Made by a program: the position numbers and the translations under genes
Notes under the pieces: model-generated
What the model saw: only the letters and a program-made list of their open reading frames with translations
What the model was told of the DNA's origin: nothing
Databases searched by the model: none
Assembly (NCBI GenBank): GCA_947581855.1
Contig: CANPVZ010000018.1
Location: forward strand, 23,523 to 87,522
DNA from: an uncultured Phocaeicola sp.
GTDB taxonomy: Bacteria; Bacteroidota; Bacteroidia; Bacteroidales; Bacteroidaceae
Reading direction: 5' to 3'
Length of the DNA: 64,000 nucleotides
Shown: positions 38,042 to 47,385 of the stretch, in pieces
How the letters are laid out: every line of letters starts with the position of its first letter
Position numbering within the stretch: the first letter of the stretch is position 1

Positions 38042-38178
38042 AATACTTTTTAATTTTAGTAGATATAGATAGAAAACAACCCACTCTTCAGATTGTTTCG
38101 CAAAAATGCTGATTTTTTCTAATATGGCAAAGTGCTTGCCTTATAGAGTTTTTTCGGAAGATTTACGCCTGCAAGCTA

Positions 38179-38883
38179 TTATATATAGTTAAGAAGTAGT
38201 TTTTTCAGTTCTTCCATTCCTTTCGATGCACCCTTTTGAATGACATGTACCGGATGAGACGAACTGACTCGTACTTCTTTTGGATCAATAAGGTATATAT
38301 CGGCATTCTGCGGAACATAGTGCAGTAGTCCTGCGGCCGGATAAACATTCAGGGAGGTGCCAATGATGACGAATATATCGGCTTGCTGAACATATCGGAT
38401 AGCAGTTTCAATTTCGGGTACCGCTTCGCCAAACCAGACGATGAAAGGGCGAAGTTGAGAACCATCTTTGGCTTTGTCTCCTATTTTTACTTCGAAATCT
38501 TCAGGTGCTAGCTCTTGAATATATTCCGGGTTATTCGGGTCGTAACTGGAAGTTATTTTGGTCAGTTCGCCGTGTAAGTGAATGATATGACTGCTACCTG
38601 CACGCTCATGCAGGTTGTCGATGTTTTGCGTGATAATCGTTACGTCAAAATCATGTTCCAATTCGGCAGCAATTCTGTGGGCGTCGTTAGGTTGTACCGT
38701 GAGGAGTTGTTTACGCCGTTCATTATAAAAACGGATAACCAATTCCGGATTGGCAGCATAGCCTTCCGGAGTAGCTACTTGTTCCACTGGATATTTATCC
38801 CATAAACCTCCCGCATCGCGGAATGTACTGATACCGCTTTCAGCACTGATTCCGGCACCCGATAAAATTACTAATTTTTTCAT
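38179..38883 (-). CDS. cobB: NAD-dependent protein deacylase (sirtuin) without zinc cysteines
   Basis: Sirtuin that removes acyl groups from lysines using NAD. The 234-residue protein has GAGISAESGISTFRD, TQNIDNLHERAG and the catalytic HGE, and an FYNERRKQL motif whose Tyr and Arg are those associated with desuccinylase/demalonylase (SIRT5-like) activity. The usual four zinc-binding cysteines are absent: between HGELTK and RPFIVWFGE there are no Cys residues at all (TSSYDPNNPEYIQELAPEDF). It is presumably folded without zinc. Confidence 0.9.
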   Translation of the reverse strand: MKKLVILSGAGISAESGISTFRDAGGLWDKYPVEQVATPEGYAANPELVIRFYNERRKQLLTVQPNDAHRIAAELEHDFDVTIITQNIDNLHERAGSSHIIHLHGELTKITSSYDPNNPEYIQELAPEDFEVKIGDKAKDGSQLRPFIVWFGEAVPEIETAIRYVQQADIFVIIGTSLNVYPAAGLLHYVPQNADIYLIDPKEVRVSSSHPVHVIQKGASKGMEELKKLLLNYI

Positions 38884-39053
38884 ATTCTATTTTAGTTAAA
38901 CTTTACCCTTCATTTCATTGTTTTTTGTAGAAACAGCCTCTTTTTAATAGACGGTTATTCCGAAAAAACAAGGATTAAGATATAAGTTAGTTCTTAAATT
39001 ACAAAATTAATAAAAAATAAAAGGCCTGAAACTATTTATCTCAATAAAAAACT

Positions 39054-39061
39054 TACCTTTG
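39054..39061 (+). promoter_or_regulatory. Bacteroidetes -7 promoter box for the FKBP genes
   Basis: TACCTTTG matches TAnnTTTG, 93 bases before the ATG at 39154. A proper -33 TTTG was not found. Confidence 0.45.
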
Positions 39062-39153
39062 CAGCGCTTTTGTAATAGTCTGAACCTGAAAGATTAAACA
39101 AAAAGAGTAAATAACAGTTTTATAACTGTCAAACTATAATAATATAAATTAGC

Positions 39154-39738
39154 ATGGATAAATTTAGTTATTCTATTGGCTTAGGCATAGGCCAGAACTT
39201 ATTGGGCATGGGTGCTCGTAATCTGAACGTGGAAGATTTTGCACAGGCTATTAAAGATGTGTTGGAAGGTAATCCTACGGCGATTTCACATACGGAAGCC
39301 CGTCAAATTGTAAATGAATATTTTGAGAAACTGGAAGCAGAGATGAATGCCGAGAACATAGAGAAAGGCAGGAAATTCTTGGAAGAGAACGGAAAGAAAG
39401 AAAACATTGTAACGCTTCCCAGTGGATTGCAATATGAGGTAATTAAAGAAGGTAACGGTAAAAAACCAAAAGCTACTGATCGGGTAAGATGCCATTATGA
39501 AGGCACATTAATTAACGGAACTTTGTTCGATAGTTCTATTCAGCGCGGCGAGCCTGCCGTCTTTGGAGTTAATCAGGTGATTGCCGGATGGGTGGAAGCT
39601 TTACAGTTAATGAGTGAGGGAGCAAAATGGAGATTGTTTATTCCATCGGATTTGGCATATGGTGCTAATGGTGCCGGAGAAATGATTCCTCCTCACAGTA
39701 CTTTGATTTTTGAAGTGGAATTGATTGAAGTTTTATAA
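39154..39738 (+). CDS. FKBP-type peptidyl-prolyl isomerase (cytoplasmic form)
   Basis: Cis-trans prolyl isomerase. The 194-residue protein has a helical N-terminal dimerisation domain (about 1-85) and an FKBP domain (about 90-194) with VRCHYEGTLINGTLFDSS, FGVNQVIAGWVEALQLMSEGAKW and LAYGANGAGEMIPPHSTLIFEVEL. No signal peptide is seen, unlike the paralogue immediately downstream (17 bp), so the two products probably act on opposite sides of the inner membrane. Confidence 0.93.
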   Translation: MDKFSYSIGLGIGQNLLGMGARNLNVEDFAQAIKDVLEGNPTAISHTEARQIVNEYFEKLEAEMNAENIEKGRKFLEENGKKENIVTLPSGLQYEVIKEGNGKKPKATDRVRCHYEGTLINGTLFDSSIQRGEPAVFGVNQVIAGWVEALQLMSEGAKWRLFIPSDLAYGANGAGEMIPPHSTLIFEVELIEVL

Positions 39739-39755
39739 ATAATAATTAGTTACAA

Positions 39756-40649
39756 ATGAAAAAGTTTAGTATTTTTATGATGATTGCAGCGGCTGCAGGA
39801 ATGGTATCTTGTACTGCCCAGTCGCCTAAAGCCGATTTGAAAACCGATTTAGATTCATTGTCTTATGCTCTGGGCATGGTTAACACTCAAGGCTTGAAAC
39901 CTTATTTAGTAAACAGAGTAGGTATGGATACTACTTACATGGCCGATTTTATTAAAGGTTTGAATGAAGGTGCTCGTACCGGAGACGATAAGAAAAGAGC
40001 AGCTTATTATGCAGGTATCCAAATTGGACAACAGATTGCCAATCAAATGATAAAGGGTGCTAACTATGAGATTTTTGGTCAGGATTCTACTAAAAGTATC
40101 AGCTTTGATAATTATATGGCTGGTTTCATTGCCGGAACTTTGGAAAAAGGTGGTTTGATGACCTCTACACAAGCTCAGACTTTTACCACTATTCAAATGG
40201 AAGCCATAAAAGAAAAAGTGTTAGAAGAGAAATATGCCGACAATAAAGCTGCCGGAGAAAAGTTTCTTGCTGAGAATAAAAGTAAGGAGGGTGTGAAAAC
40301 TACTTCCAGCGGTTTGCAGTATAAGGTTTTGGTAGAAGGAAAAGGAGCAATCCCTACTGATTCTTCTAGAGTCAAAGTGAATTATACTGGTAAGCTGATT
40401 GATGGAACGAAGTTTGACAGTTCTTATGACCATAAAGATAAAGATGGAAAATCACAACCTGCTACATTTGGTGTTAAGCAGGTAATTAAGGGATGGACGG
40501 AGGCTTTGACTATGATGCCTGTCGGTTCAAAATGGGAAATTTATATTCCGCAAAATTTAGCTTATGGTGCAAGAGAAGCTGGAAAAATTAAACCTTTCTC
40601 GGCTTTAGTTTTTGAAGTAGAATTGGTTGGAATAGAAGAAAAGAAGTAA
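39756..40649 (+). CDS. FKBP-type peptidyl-prolyl isomerase, lipoprotein form
   Basis: A 297-residue exported isomerase with lipoprotein signal (MMIAAAAGMVSCTAQ, Cys about residue 20). An N-terminal FKBP_N helical domain (about 30-165) precedes the FKBP fold (about 185-294): VKVNYTGKLIDGTKFDSSYD, FGVKQVIKGWTEALTMMPVGSKW and LAYGAREAGKIKPFSALVFEVEL. It follows the paralogue by 17 bp and its operon ends at a strong terminator. It likely helps fold exported proteins. Confidence 0.93.
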   Translation: MKKFSIFMMIAAAAGMVSCTAQSPKADLKTDLDSLSYALGMVNTQGLKPYLVNRVGMDTTYMADFIKGLNEGARTGDDKKRAAYYAGIQIGQQIANQMIKGANYEIFGQDSTKSISFDNYMAGFIAGTLEKGGLMTSTQAQTFTTIQMEAIKEKVLEEKYADNKAAGEKFLAENKSKEGVKTTSSGLQYKVLVEGKGAIPTDSSRVKVNYTGKLIDGTKFDSSYDHKDKDGKSQPATFGVKQVIKGWTEALTMMPVGSKWEIYIPQNLAYGAREAGKIKPFSALVFEVELVGIEEKK

Positions 40650-40667
40650 TTTAGATAGCAAAAAGTC

Positions 40668-40703
40668 AAACGGCGTTGAAGGTATCTTTAACGCCGTTTT
40701 TTG
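40668..40703 (+). terminator. Intrinsic terminator after the FKBP operon
   Basis: AAACGGCGTT, a 12-base loop, then AACGCCGTTTTTTG: a GC-rich stem followed by a T-run, 18 bases after the second FKBP gene. Confidence 0.85.
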
Positions 40704-40787
40704 TCTAAATAACCTATCTGGCCAACACAAATTATCGTTTAAGCCTAATTTAATGAACAAAAAATTAGGAAAAGATAAAATAATACC

Positions 40788-40795
40788 TATCTTTG
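40788..40795 (+). promoter_or_regulatory. Bacteroidetes -7 promoter box for the Lrp-type regulator
   Basis: TATCTTTG exactly matches TAnnTTTG, 41 bases before the ATG at 40837. Confidence 0.5.
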
Positions 40796-40836
40796 CCTAA
40801 CAAAATGATAAAACTTATTCTAATATCATTCATCAA

Positions 40837-41298
40837 ATGGAAAAGATAGACAACTTAGACAAAAAGATTCTGGAGATTATCTCGCAGAATGCACGTATTC
40901 CTTTTAAAGATGTTGCGGCAGAATGTGGTGTTTCTCGTGCAGCCATCCATCAGCGTGTTCAACGCCTTATTGATTTAGGCGTAATTGTAGGTTCGGGTTA
41001 TCATGTTAATCCGAAAAGTTTAGGATATAGTACTTGTACTTATGTCGGCATCAAACTTGAAAAAGGTTCTATGTACAAGGATGCTGTGAAGGAACTGATG
41101 AAGATTCCTGAAATTGTGGAATGTCACTTTACTACCGGTCCATATACTATGCTGACCAAACTGTATGCACGTGACAACGAACATTTGATGGAGCTTTTGA
41201 ATAGCAAGATGCAGGAAATTCCCGGTGTGACGGCTACCGAAACCTTGATCTCTTTAGAGCAAAGCATAAAGAAGGAGATTCCTATTAGTAATAAATAA
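40837..41298 (+). CDS. Lrp/AsnC family transcriptional regulator
   Basis: A 153-residue DNA-binding protein of the leucine-responsive family. Residues 1-60 form an HTH (DKKILEIISQNARIPFKDVAAECGVSRAAIHQRVQRL) and the rest an RAM/AsnC ligand-binding domain (YVGIKLEKGSMYKDAVKELMKIPEIVECHFTTGPYTML). Family members respond to amino acids and bind as octamers. It lies 9 bp before a DUF4491 gene, then close to the dipeptidase fusion; amino-acid or peptide sensing is plausible but unproven. Confidence 0.92.
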   Translation: MEKIDNLDKKILEIISQNARIPFKDVAAECGVSRAAIHQRVQRLIDLGVIVGSGYHVNPKSLGYSTCTYVGIKLEKGSMYKDAVKELMKIPEIVECHFTTGPYTMLTKLYARDNEHLMELLNSKMQEIPGVTATETLISLEQSIKKEIPISNK

Positions 41299-41307
41299 GG
41301 AAGACGA

Positions 41308-41619
41308 ATGGAATTTTTCAACGGACTTTATTTTTCCGGATTAATTATCGGCATTTGTACTTTTTTAATTATCGGACTTTTTCATCCGGTAGTGGTGAAA
41401 TGTGAATATTATTTCGGAACAAAGTGTTGGTGGGTTTTCTTGTTGCTGGGTCTCATTGCCATGGGCTGTTCTTTGTTGATAAGCCATGTATTGTGGTCGT
41501 CTTTGCTGGGAGTATTTGCCTTTTCTTCATTCTGGACAATCAAAGAGCTTTTTGAACAGGAAGGACGTGTTCGAAAAGGCTGGTTTCCAAAGAACCCTAA
41601 ACGCACTTATAAGTTTTGA
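41308..41619 (+). CDS. DUF4491 membrane protein
   Basis: A 103-residue protein with three predicted transmembrane segments (GLIIGICTFLIIGLF, WWVFLLLGLIAMGCSLLISHVL and SSLLGVFAFSSFW) and a basic tail (EQEGRVRKGWFPKNPKR). The FHPVVVKCEYYFG region and WFPKNP tail are hallmarks of DUF4491. Function is unknown. It is probably co-transcribed with the Lrp regulator before it and the peptidase fusion after it. Confidence 0.85.
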   Translation: MEFFNGLYFSGLIIGICTFLIIGLFHPVVVKCEYYFGTKCWWVFLLLGLIAMGCSLLISHVLWSSLLGVFAFSSFWTIKELFEQEGRVRKGWFPKNPKRTYKF

Positions 41620-41631
41620 TAAAACGTTTTT

Positions 41632-43416
41632 ATGTTGAATGATTCTTATTTTGATATACAGAAAGGGTATGAGGCTTTGAACGCATCATATCCTGGATAC
41701 AGAAAACAACCCGTTATTGGAATTACAGCAAATTTCAATAACGGGAATTGTTGTTTGGCGGATGGCTATTGTGCTTCTATTTTGAAAGCAGGTGGTGTGC
41801 CGTTTATTATTCCTCCTTATGAGGAGAAAGAACCTTTGATTAATACGTTAGAGCATCTGGACGGTCTACTTTTGACCGGTGGCGGAGATATTAATCCTCT
41901 GTTTATGGGAGAGGAACCCGTTAACGAACTACATTCCATTAATTATCGTCGCGATCGACAGGAATTGTTATTGACCCGGTTAGCTGCAGACAGGGAGATC
42001 CCTGTTCTGGGTATTTGCCGGGGCCTTCAGATTATGATGGTGGCGTTTGGAGGAAAACTATATCAAGATATTTATTCTCAGGCGGAAAATAAGCTTATTA
42101 AGCATGACCAGGCATTGGACCGAAGTTTCCCTTCTCATACGGTAACTATTGATAAGGATACTCTTTTGTATAAACTCTTTCGGATCGAAGAGTTGGCGGT
42201 TAATTCGTTTCATCATCAAGCGGTGAAGGAACCCGCTTCGGGATTTCGCGTTTGTGCCTGTGCTGCTGATGGTATTGCGGAAGCGGTGGAATCTACGGAA
42301 TATAAGTCTATGATCGGCGTACAGTGGCATCCCGAATGTATGATTCTTCGGGGAGATGAAAGTATGATGCCGTTGTTTAGGTGGCTTATAGATGAAGCGA
42401 CATCTTTTGCAAAGGCAAAAGCTTTGCATAATCGTATCGTGACGTTGGATTCGCATTGTGACACTCCAATGTTTTTTGATAAAAAGATACAATTTCATAG
42501 ACGTGATCCGAAGATTTTGGTAGACCTTCATAAAATGAATGAAGGTCATTTGGATGCGACCATAATGGTCGCTTATTTGGAACAACGGGAACGTACAAAT
42601 GAAGCGTTGCTGGCCGCTACTGCAAAAGCTGACCAGATATTGAATGACATAGAAGCGATGGTGCATGCAAACTGTTCGTATGTGGATATTGCTTATACGC
42701 CAAGTGATTTATTCCGGTTAAAAAAGGAAAGGAAGAAGGCTATTATGCTTGGCATTGAAAACGGATATGCTGTTGGAAAAGATTTGTCGAATGTGGAACG
42801 TTTCCGCCGGAGGGGAGTGGTGTATATGACCCTTTGTCACAATGGTGACAATGATATATGCGATTCGGCCCGTGGCAGCGGAGAACATAATGGTGTAAGC
42901 GTTTTCGGCAGGGAAGTAATTAAGGAAATGAACCGAACAGGTATGATGGTGGATTTGTCGCATGCTTCGGAAAAAAGTTTTTATGACGCGTTGGAGTTGA
43001 GTGAAACACCAATTGTCTGTTCACATTCATCGTGCCGGGCACTTTGCGACCATCCGCGTAATTTGACAGATGAACAGATGAAGGCTTTGGCCCATCGAGG
43101 TGGAGTAGTACAAGTTTGTTTATATAGTGGTTTCTTATGTACAGGAGAACCTGCAACTATTCTTGATGCTGTCAACCATTTGAATCATATGGTTAATGTA
43201 ATGGGTATTGAACATGTAGGTATCGGTACCGATTTTGATGGAGACGGAGGTATCTGCGGTTGTGCTTCTGCATCAGAGTTGATAAACTTTACACGGCGTT
43301 TATTGTTCGAACGGTATTCTGAAGCTGATATCCAAAAAATTTGGGGAGGTAATTTCCTTCGTGTAATGGAAGAAGTACAAAGAAAGGGAAAGGTGAATTA
43401 TTCGGGAAAGATATAA
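41632..43416 (+). CDS. Fused class I glutamine amidotransferase and M19 dipeptidase
   Basis: A 594-residue two-domain protein. Residues about 1-255 are a PuuD-type gamma-glutamyl-GABA hydrolase: VIGITANF, the nucleophile loop GICRGLQ and QWHPE with catalytic His and Glu. Residues about 270-594 are membrane dipeptidase (peptidase M19): DSHCDTPM with metal-binding HxD, LCHNGDNDICDS, a metal His in MVDLSHAS, CSHSSCRAL and GTDFDGDGG. Both act on gamma-glutamyl or dipeptide substrates, so the fusion may process glutathione-like or gamma-glutamyl peptides in steps. No signal peptide is visible, so it is probably cytoplasmic. Confidence 0.9.
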   Translation: MLNDSYFDIQKGYEALNASYPGYRKQPVIGITANFNNGNCCLADGYCASILKAGGVPFIIPPYEEKEPLINTLEHLDGLLLTGGGDINPLFMGEEPVNELHSINYRRDRQELLLTRLAADREIPVLGICRGLQIMMVAFGGKLYQDIYSQAENKLIKHDQALDRSFPSHTVTIDKDTLLYKLFRIEELAVNSFHHQAVKEPASGFRVCACAADGIAEAVESTEYKSMIGVQWHPECMILRGDESMMPLFRWLIDEATSFAKAKALHNRIVTLDSHCDTPMFFDKKIQFHRRDPKILVDLHKMNEGHLDATIMVAYLEQRERTNEALLAATAKADQILNDIEAMVHANCSYVDIAYTPSDLFRLKKERKKAIMLGIENGYAVGKDLSNVERFRRRGVVYMTLCHNGDNDICDSARGSGEHNGVSVFGREVIKEMNRTGMMVDLSHASEKSFYDALELSETPIVCSHSSCRALCDHPRNLTDEQMKALAHRGGVVQVCLYSGFLCTGEPATILDAVNHLNHMVNVMGIEHVGIGTDFDGDGGICGCASASELINFTRRLLFERYSEADIQKIWGGNFLRVMEEVQRKGKVNYSGKI

Positions 43417-43648
43417 TAGAAAGGGGAAAGGATGAAATTAGTCTAATCTGAGAGAGATCGAATTGTAGACAGACTGTTCGGTCGATAAAAGGATACTTTT
43501 GTTGTGTTATAAAGGAGGCTTATAATGGGGGGAGATGAAATAGGAATTGTAGATTTGATCCATTGTAGAAAAATTTTGTATATAAGGAGGAGCGCTATCG
43601 GTTTGTTTAATGCAGAGAAGGCGGTTTAATAAATAAAGGAGAATTAAG

Positions 43649-44647
43649 ATGAAAGTGAGATATTATATCAGTTTGTGTGTAGTTGTAATAACCTTGCTTT
43701 TAGGATCGTGCGGAAGCAGTAAGAAAGAAAAGCAGGTAGAAGAGAGGACTATAATTGTAAAGGCGCCCGATTTCAATGCAGATAGTGCGTATATGTATGT
43801 AAAGCAGCAAGTGGATTTCGGACCTCGAGTGCTTAATACGAAAGCTCACCATGAATGCGGTGATTTTTTAAATGCCAAATTAACCTCGTTTGGCGCTAAA
43901 GTGTATCAACAAGAATTTGATGCTACTATTTATGACGGGACAACTTATAAGGCTCGCAACATTATTGGGACTTTTAATCCAGATATGCGCAAACGTATAT
44001 TGCTTTGCGCTCATTGGGATAGTCGTCCTTGGGCAGATAATGATCCGAATGAAAAGAATTACCATACTCCGATTTTGGGAGCAAATGATGGAGCAAGCGG
44101 GGTGGGAGTGCTGTTGGAAATCGCTCGTCAGATACAGATGAAATCGCCGGAGATTGGTGTTGATATTATTTTCTTTGATGCTGAAGATTATGGAACTCCT
44201 CAATTTCATAAAGGCTCGCATAATGAAGATACTTGGTGTCTCGGTTCACAGTATTGGTCGCGTAGACCGCATGTTTCTAACTATAATGCTCGTTTCGGTA
44301 TTTTGTTGGATATGGTAGGCGGCAAAGGTGCTACTTTTTTACAGGAAGGCTATTCACGGGATTATGCTTCTTCCGTAGTGAAAAAAATTTGGAAGAAGGC
44401 TAATGATATAGGTTATGGAAGTTATTTTCCGAAACGACAGGGCGGATATGTGACAGACGACCATGTTCCGGTAAATCAGATAGCCAAGATTCCGTGTGTG
44501 GACATTATCCCTTATGATGAAGGAAGTGAATTGTCCAGTTTTGGTTCGTTTTGGCATACAGTTAACGATAATATGGATGTGATTGATAAAAATACCCTTC
44601 AGGCAGTAGGGCAAACTGTGATGGAGGTAATATATAATGAGAAGTAA
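43649..44647 (+). CDS. Glutaminyl-peptide cyclotransferase-like M28 family lipoprotein
   Basis: A 332-residue exported lipoprotein (LLLGSCGSSKK, Cys about residue 21) of the M28 zinc-peptidase fold. Zinc and catalytic motifs are LLCAHWDSRPWADND, GANDGASGVGVLLE and FFDAEDYG, then GILLDMVGG. This pattern is that of bacterial type II glutaminyl cyclases, which make N-terminal pyroglutamate on exported proteins. An aminopeptidase role is the alternative. The gene is 11 bp before sufE. Confidence 0.88.
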   Translation: MKVRYYISLCVVVITLLLGSCGSSKKEKQVEERTIIVKAPDFNADSAYMYVKQQVDFGPRVLNTKAHHECGDFLNAKLTSFGAKVYQQEFDATIYDGTTYKARNIIGTFNPDMRKRILLCAHWDSRPWADNDPNEKNYHTPILGANDGASGVGVLLEIARQIQMKSPEIGVDIIFFDAEDYGTPQFHKGSHNEDTWCLGSQYWSRRPHVSNYNARFGILLDMVGGKGATFLQEGYSRDYASSVVKKIWKKANDIGYGSYFPKRQGGYVTDDHVPVNQIAKIPCVDIIPYDEGSELSSFGSFWHTVNDNMDVIDKNTLQAVGQTVMEVIYNEK

Positions 44648-44658
44648 AAGTCTTAGAT

Positions 44659-45099
44659 ATGGCAACAATTAATGAATTACAAGAGGAAGTCATCGAAGAA
44701 TTTAGTGATTTCGATGACTGGATGGACAGATATCAGCTGTTGATTGATTTAGGAAATGAACAGGAGCCTTTAGATGAAAAGTATAAAACGGAGCAAAATC
44801 TGATTGAAGGCTGTCAGAGCCGAGTTTGGTTGCAGGCTGATATGGTGGGTGAAAAAATACATTTTCAGGCGGAAAGTGATGCATTGATTGTAAAAGGTAT
44901 TATTGCGCTACTGATAAAGGTGGTTTCCGACCACACTCCTGATGAGATTTTGAATGCAGACCTATATTTTATTGAGAAAATCGGACTGAAAGAACATCTT
45001 TCCCCTACCCGTAGTAATGGACTGCTTTCTATGGTGAAGCAGATGCGTATGTATGCATTGGCATTCAAGGCGAAGGAATTGAAAGGTGAAAAGGTATGA
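44659..45099 (+). CDS. sufE: SufE cysteine-desulfurase partner
   Basis: A 146-residue sulfur-acceptor protein that takes persulfide sulfur from SufS for Fe-S cluster assembly. The acceptor Cys lies in LIEGCQSRVW (about residue 54) and the ISDHTPDEIL-like region at VSDHTPDEILNAD supports the family. No sufBCDS genes are adjacent. It is 11 bp after the glutaminyl cyclase gene and upstream of mnmA, which also uses sulfur from a desulfurase. Confidence 0.92.
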   Translation: MATINELQEEVIEEFSDFDDWMDRYQLLIDLGNEQEPLDEKYKTEQNLIEGCQSRVWLQADMVGEKIHFQAESDALIVKGIIALLIKVVSDHTPDEILNADLYFIEKIGLKEHLSPTRSNGLLSMVKQMRMYALAFKAKELKGEKV

Positions 45100-45276
45100 G
45101 TGCTTCCCCTCGTAGAATCTTTGTAGATTTTTTGTATTCTCCTTACGATATATCTGATTGTAAAAAAATGCCTGAATGAAAGGGTTGTAACTGTTAGGTG
45201 ATTCCCCCCCCTTAGAGCAATGGAGTTGGATAATGACTTCTTTAAATGGTGGCAAAATTATTATTTTATCGAGGAT

Positions 45277-46515
45277 ATGAAAAAAAATAACCGCGTATTA
45301 TTAGGTATGAGCGGAGGGACTGATAGCTCTGTGGCGGCTCTGTTGCTGCAAGAAGCCGGTTACGAAGTGACCGGTATTACTTTTCGTTTTTACGAACTGG
45401 ATAATTCAACGGAATATTTGGACGATGCCCGTACTTTGGCTAATCATCTGGGAATAGAACATCTTGTGTATGATGCGCGTGATTTGTTTCAAACTGCTAT
45501 TATCGATTATTTTGTTTCTGAGTATCTGCATGCTCGTACACCTGTTCCTTGTATACTTTGTAATAATTATTTAAAGTGGCCTTTGCTTAAACAGGTGGCG
45601 GATGAGCGAAATATTTATTATTTGTCTACAGGACATTATGTGAATAAACGTCAGATTGACGGTTTTTACCATATTACCTGTGGGGAAGATAAAGATAAGG
45701 ACCAATCTTTCTTTTTATGGGGATTGCCCCAAGAAATTCTTCAGCGGATGTTACTGCCGATGGGAAACAAGACAAAAGTGGAAGTTCGGCAGATGGCAGC
45801 CGAACGTGGCTTTTATAAAGTTGCTCGGAAAAAAGACAGTGTGGGCGTTTGCTTCTGTCCAATGGATTATCGTAGTTTCTTAAAGAAAATAGTGAATGGA
45901 AATGAACGGATTGTTCAGCATTCGGCTACATCAGATCTCTCAGTTCCGGAGAAGCAGCCTCTCGAAAGGATTAATTTGCTTTCTCAACTATCCGTACCGT
46001 TATGTCGTGAATCGTTCCTGACAGATAATTCAAGGGCTGCTTCCCTTGCTTTGCCAAAGGGAACAAGTCATAAGCGTTTACCGATGATTACACCCGGTTA
46101 CTTTTATGATGAGGATGGACGAATTGTTGGTCGCCACGAAGGTTTCCCGTTTTACACTATTGGTCAGCGTCATGGATTAGGATTGCAGCATTTGAACCGT
46201 GCTGTATTTGTCAAGGAGATTCTTCCAGAAGAAAATAAGGTGGTAATAGCTCCTTTGACATCATTGAAAAAGCACGAGATATTATTAAAGGATTGGAATG
46301 TGACGAATCCTTTTTTGTTGTTTGGGCACGATGATATTATCGTGAAAATACGTTATCGTAAACAAGCCAATCGGTGTACAGTAATACTTACTCCGGATCG
46401 CTTGTTGCATGTAAAGCTTTATGAACCTCTTACTTCTGTTGCTGTTGGACAAGCCGCTGCATTTTATAAAGACGATGTAGTGTTGGGTGGAGGTGTGATT
46501 GTTGATTCGTGGTAA
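45277..46515 (+). CDS. mnmA: tRNA 2-thiouridylase MnmA paralogue with an insertion
   Basis: Adds sulfur to U34 of Lys, Glu and Gln tRNAs. The track ORF begins at 45220; ATG 45277 ([20 protein letters not shown]) is the family start, giving 412 residues. The PP-loop SGGTDSS, first catalytic Cys in [11 protein letters not shown] and second in [12 protein letters not shown] are present, then GQRHGLGLQ. Between the central and C-terminal domains is an insertion of about 50 residues ([23 protein letters not shown]) absent from E. coli MnmA (368). Bacteroidetes often have more than one MnmA-like protein; which copy this is cannot be decided here. A C8 tract lies 66 bp upstream. Confidence 0.88.
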   Translation: MKKNNRVLLGMSGGTDSSVAALLLQEAGYEVTGITFRFYELDNSTEYLDDARTLANHLGIEHLVYDARDLFQTAIIDYFVSEYLHARTPVPCILCNNYLKWPLLKQVADERNIYYLSTGHYVNKRQIDGFYHITCGEDKDKDQSFFLWGLPQEILQRMLLPMGNKTKVEVRQMAAERGFYKVARKKDSVGVCFCPMDYRSFLKKIVNGNERIVQHSATSDLSVPEKQPLERINLLSQLSVPLCRESFLTDNSRAASLALPKGTSHKRLPMITPGYFYDEDGRIVGRHEGFPFYTIGQRHGLGLQHLNRAVFVKEILPEENKVVIAPLTSLKKHEILLKDWNVTNPFLLFGHDDIIVKIRYRKQANRCTVILTPDRLLHVKLYEPLTSVAVGQAAAFYKDDVVLGGGVIVDSW

Positions 46516-46556
46516 AAGTTAAGGTTTGGTATCTGTTGATTTTTCTAATATTTGCT

Positions 46557-46748
46557 TTAACTGAGGATATTCAGAAAACGTTCTAAAAAATAGAATGGCA
46601 TGTGTAAATGATTACAGTTTATCCTTTCACCTGCCATTTTTATAGTCGATTCACTTCTTCGTGGATCCATTTTGTTCCATCGACGCATGATGTTCCCGGA
46701 GAAACCGTAAGACTTCTCCATTTTCCTCAGCAAATTTATGTCACGCAA
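46557..46748 (-). CDS. Possible HTH-domain remnant
   Basis: A 63-residue frame (start 46748) extended upstream to about codon 25 more without a stop. The stretch LLRKMEKSYGFSGNIMRRWNKMDPRRSES resembles the helix-turn-helix of Xre-type regulators, such as the G-F-S-x-G-x-x-x-x-W pattern. Its end looks truncated. Either a decayed regulator or chance; low support. Confidence 0.25.
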   Translation of the reverse strand: MRDINLLRKMEKSYGFSGNIMRRWNKMDPRRSESTIKMAGERINCNHLHMPFYFLERFLNILS

Positions 46749-47317
46749 CTTGAGTCTGTCTATTTTCTGAATGTCCTTAACTGTTTTTATTTGGCTATTA
46801 ATAGTATATACTTTATCCTTTTTACACTATTCTCTTTCTTGATGTAGAAGTCACTTGGTTAGTTAGAGTGATTTATGTGTAGAATTGCGTTGGATCACTT
46901 TTTTTTAACGACTCTATGATACTTGGTCTTTCATATGTTCGGATGGGTCTATTTATGTTTCCGGTTTCTATCAGGAGGATAACTTGTTTTTCCATTTCGG
47001 ACGGCTTATCTGTGGTGATGCAAATAGATTTTTGATGTAATTCATTAACTTGTCATGTTTTAACAGTCAATGGTTTGCCACAAAGATTGAACATGGATTT
47101 ATTGCTTTTCACGCTTTTTGGGCTCGCCTAATTTGTTTGTATTCTTTTGGTAATGTTTTCGTTATACAATTCACACTCATTTCCCTCTATATAAATTACA
47201 GAACAAAGCACTACTTTATAAATAAAAGAATGTGACTTTAATTGTAGAGAGTAGACAATTAAAATTAATATTGTTTTTATGGCATTTAATAAATATACAT
47301 TTTAATGACTCTTTAAT
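46749..47317. other. Intergenic gap with weak coding-like relic
   Basis: About 570 AT-rich bases. On the minus strand around 46885-47065 a frame of about 59 codons reads KSICITTDKPSEMEKQVILL and is coding-like, but has no start beyond an internal ATG and no recognised family. No other feature was found. Confidence 0.35.
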
Positions 47318-47362
47318 CTGTTGTTGAGGGAGGGGATATGTATCTCCCCTCCCCAACAACAG
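47318..47362 (-). terminator. Strong stem-loop after susD
   Basis: CTGTTGTTG-n-GGGAGGGGA and the complementary TCCCCTCCC-n-AACAACAG form a near-perfect stem of about 18 bp around a short loop, 24 bases after the susD stop. Confidence 0.75.
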
Positions 47363-47385
47363 CATTTTGTATGTATTTAAGTCTG

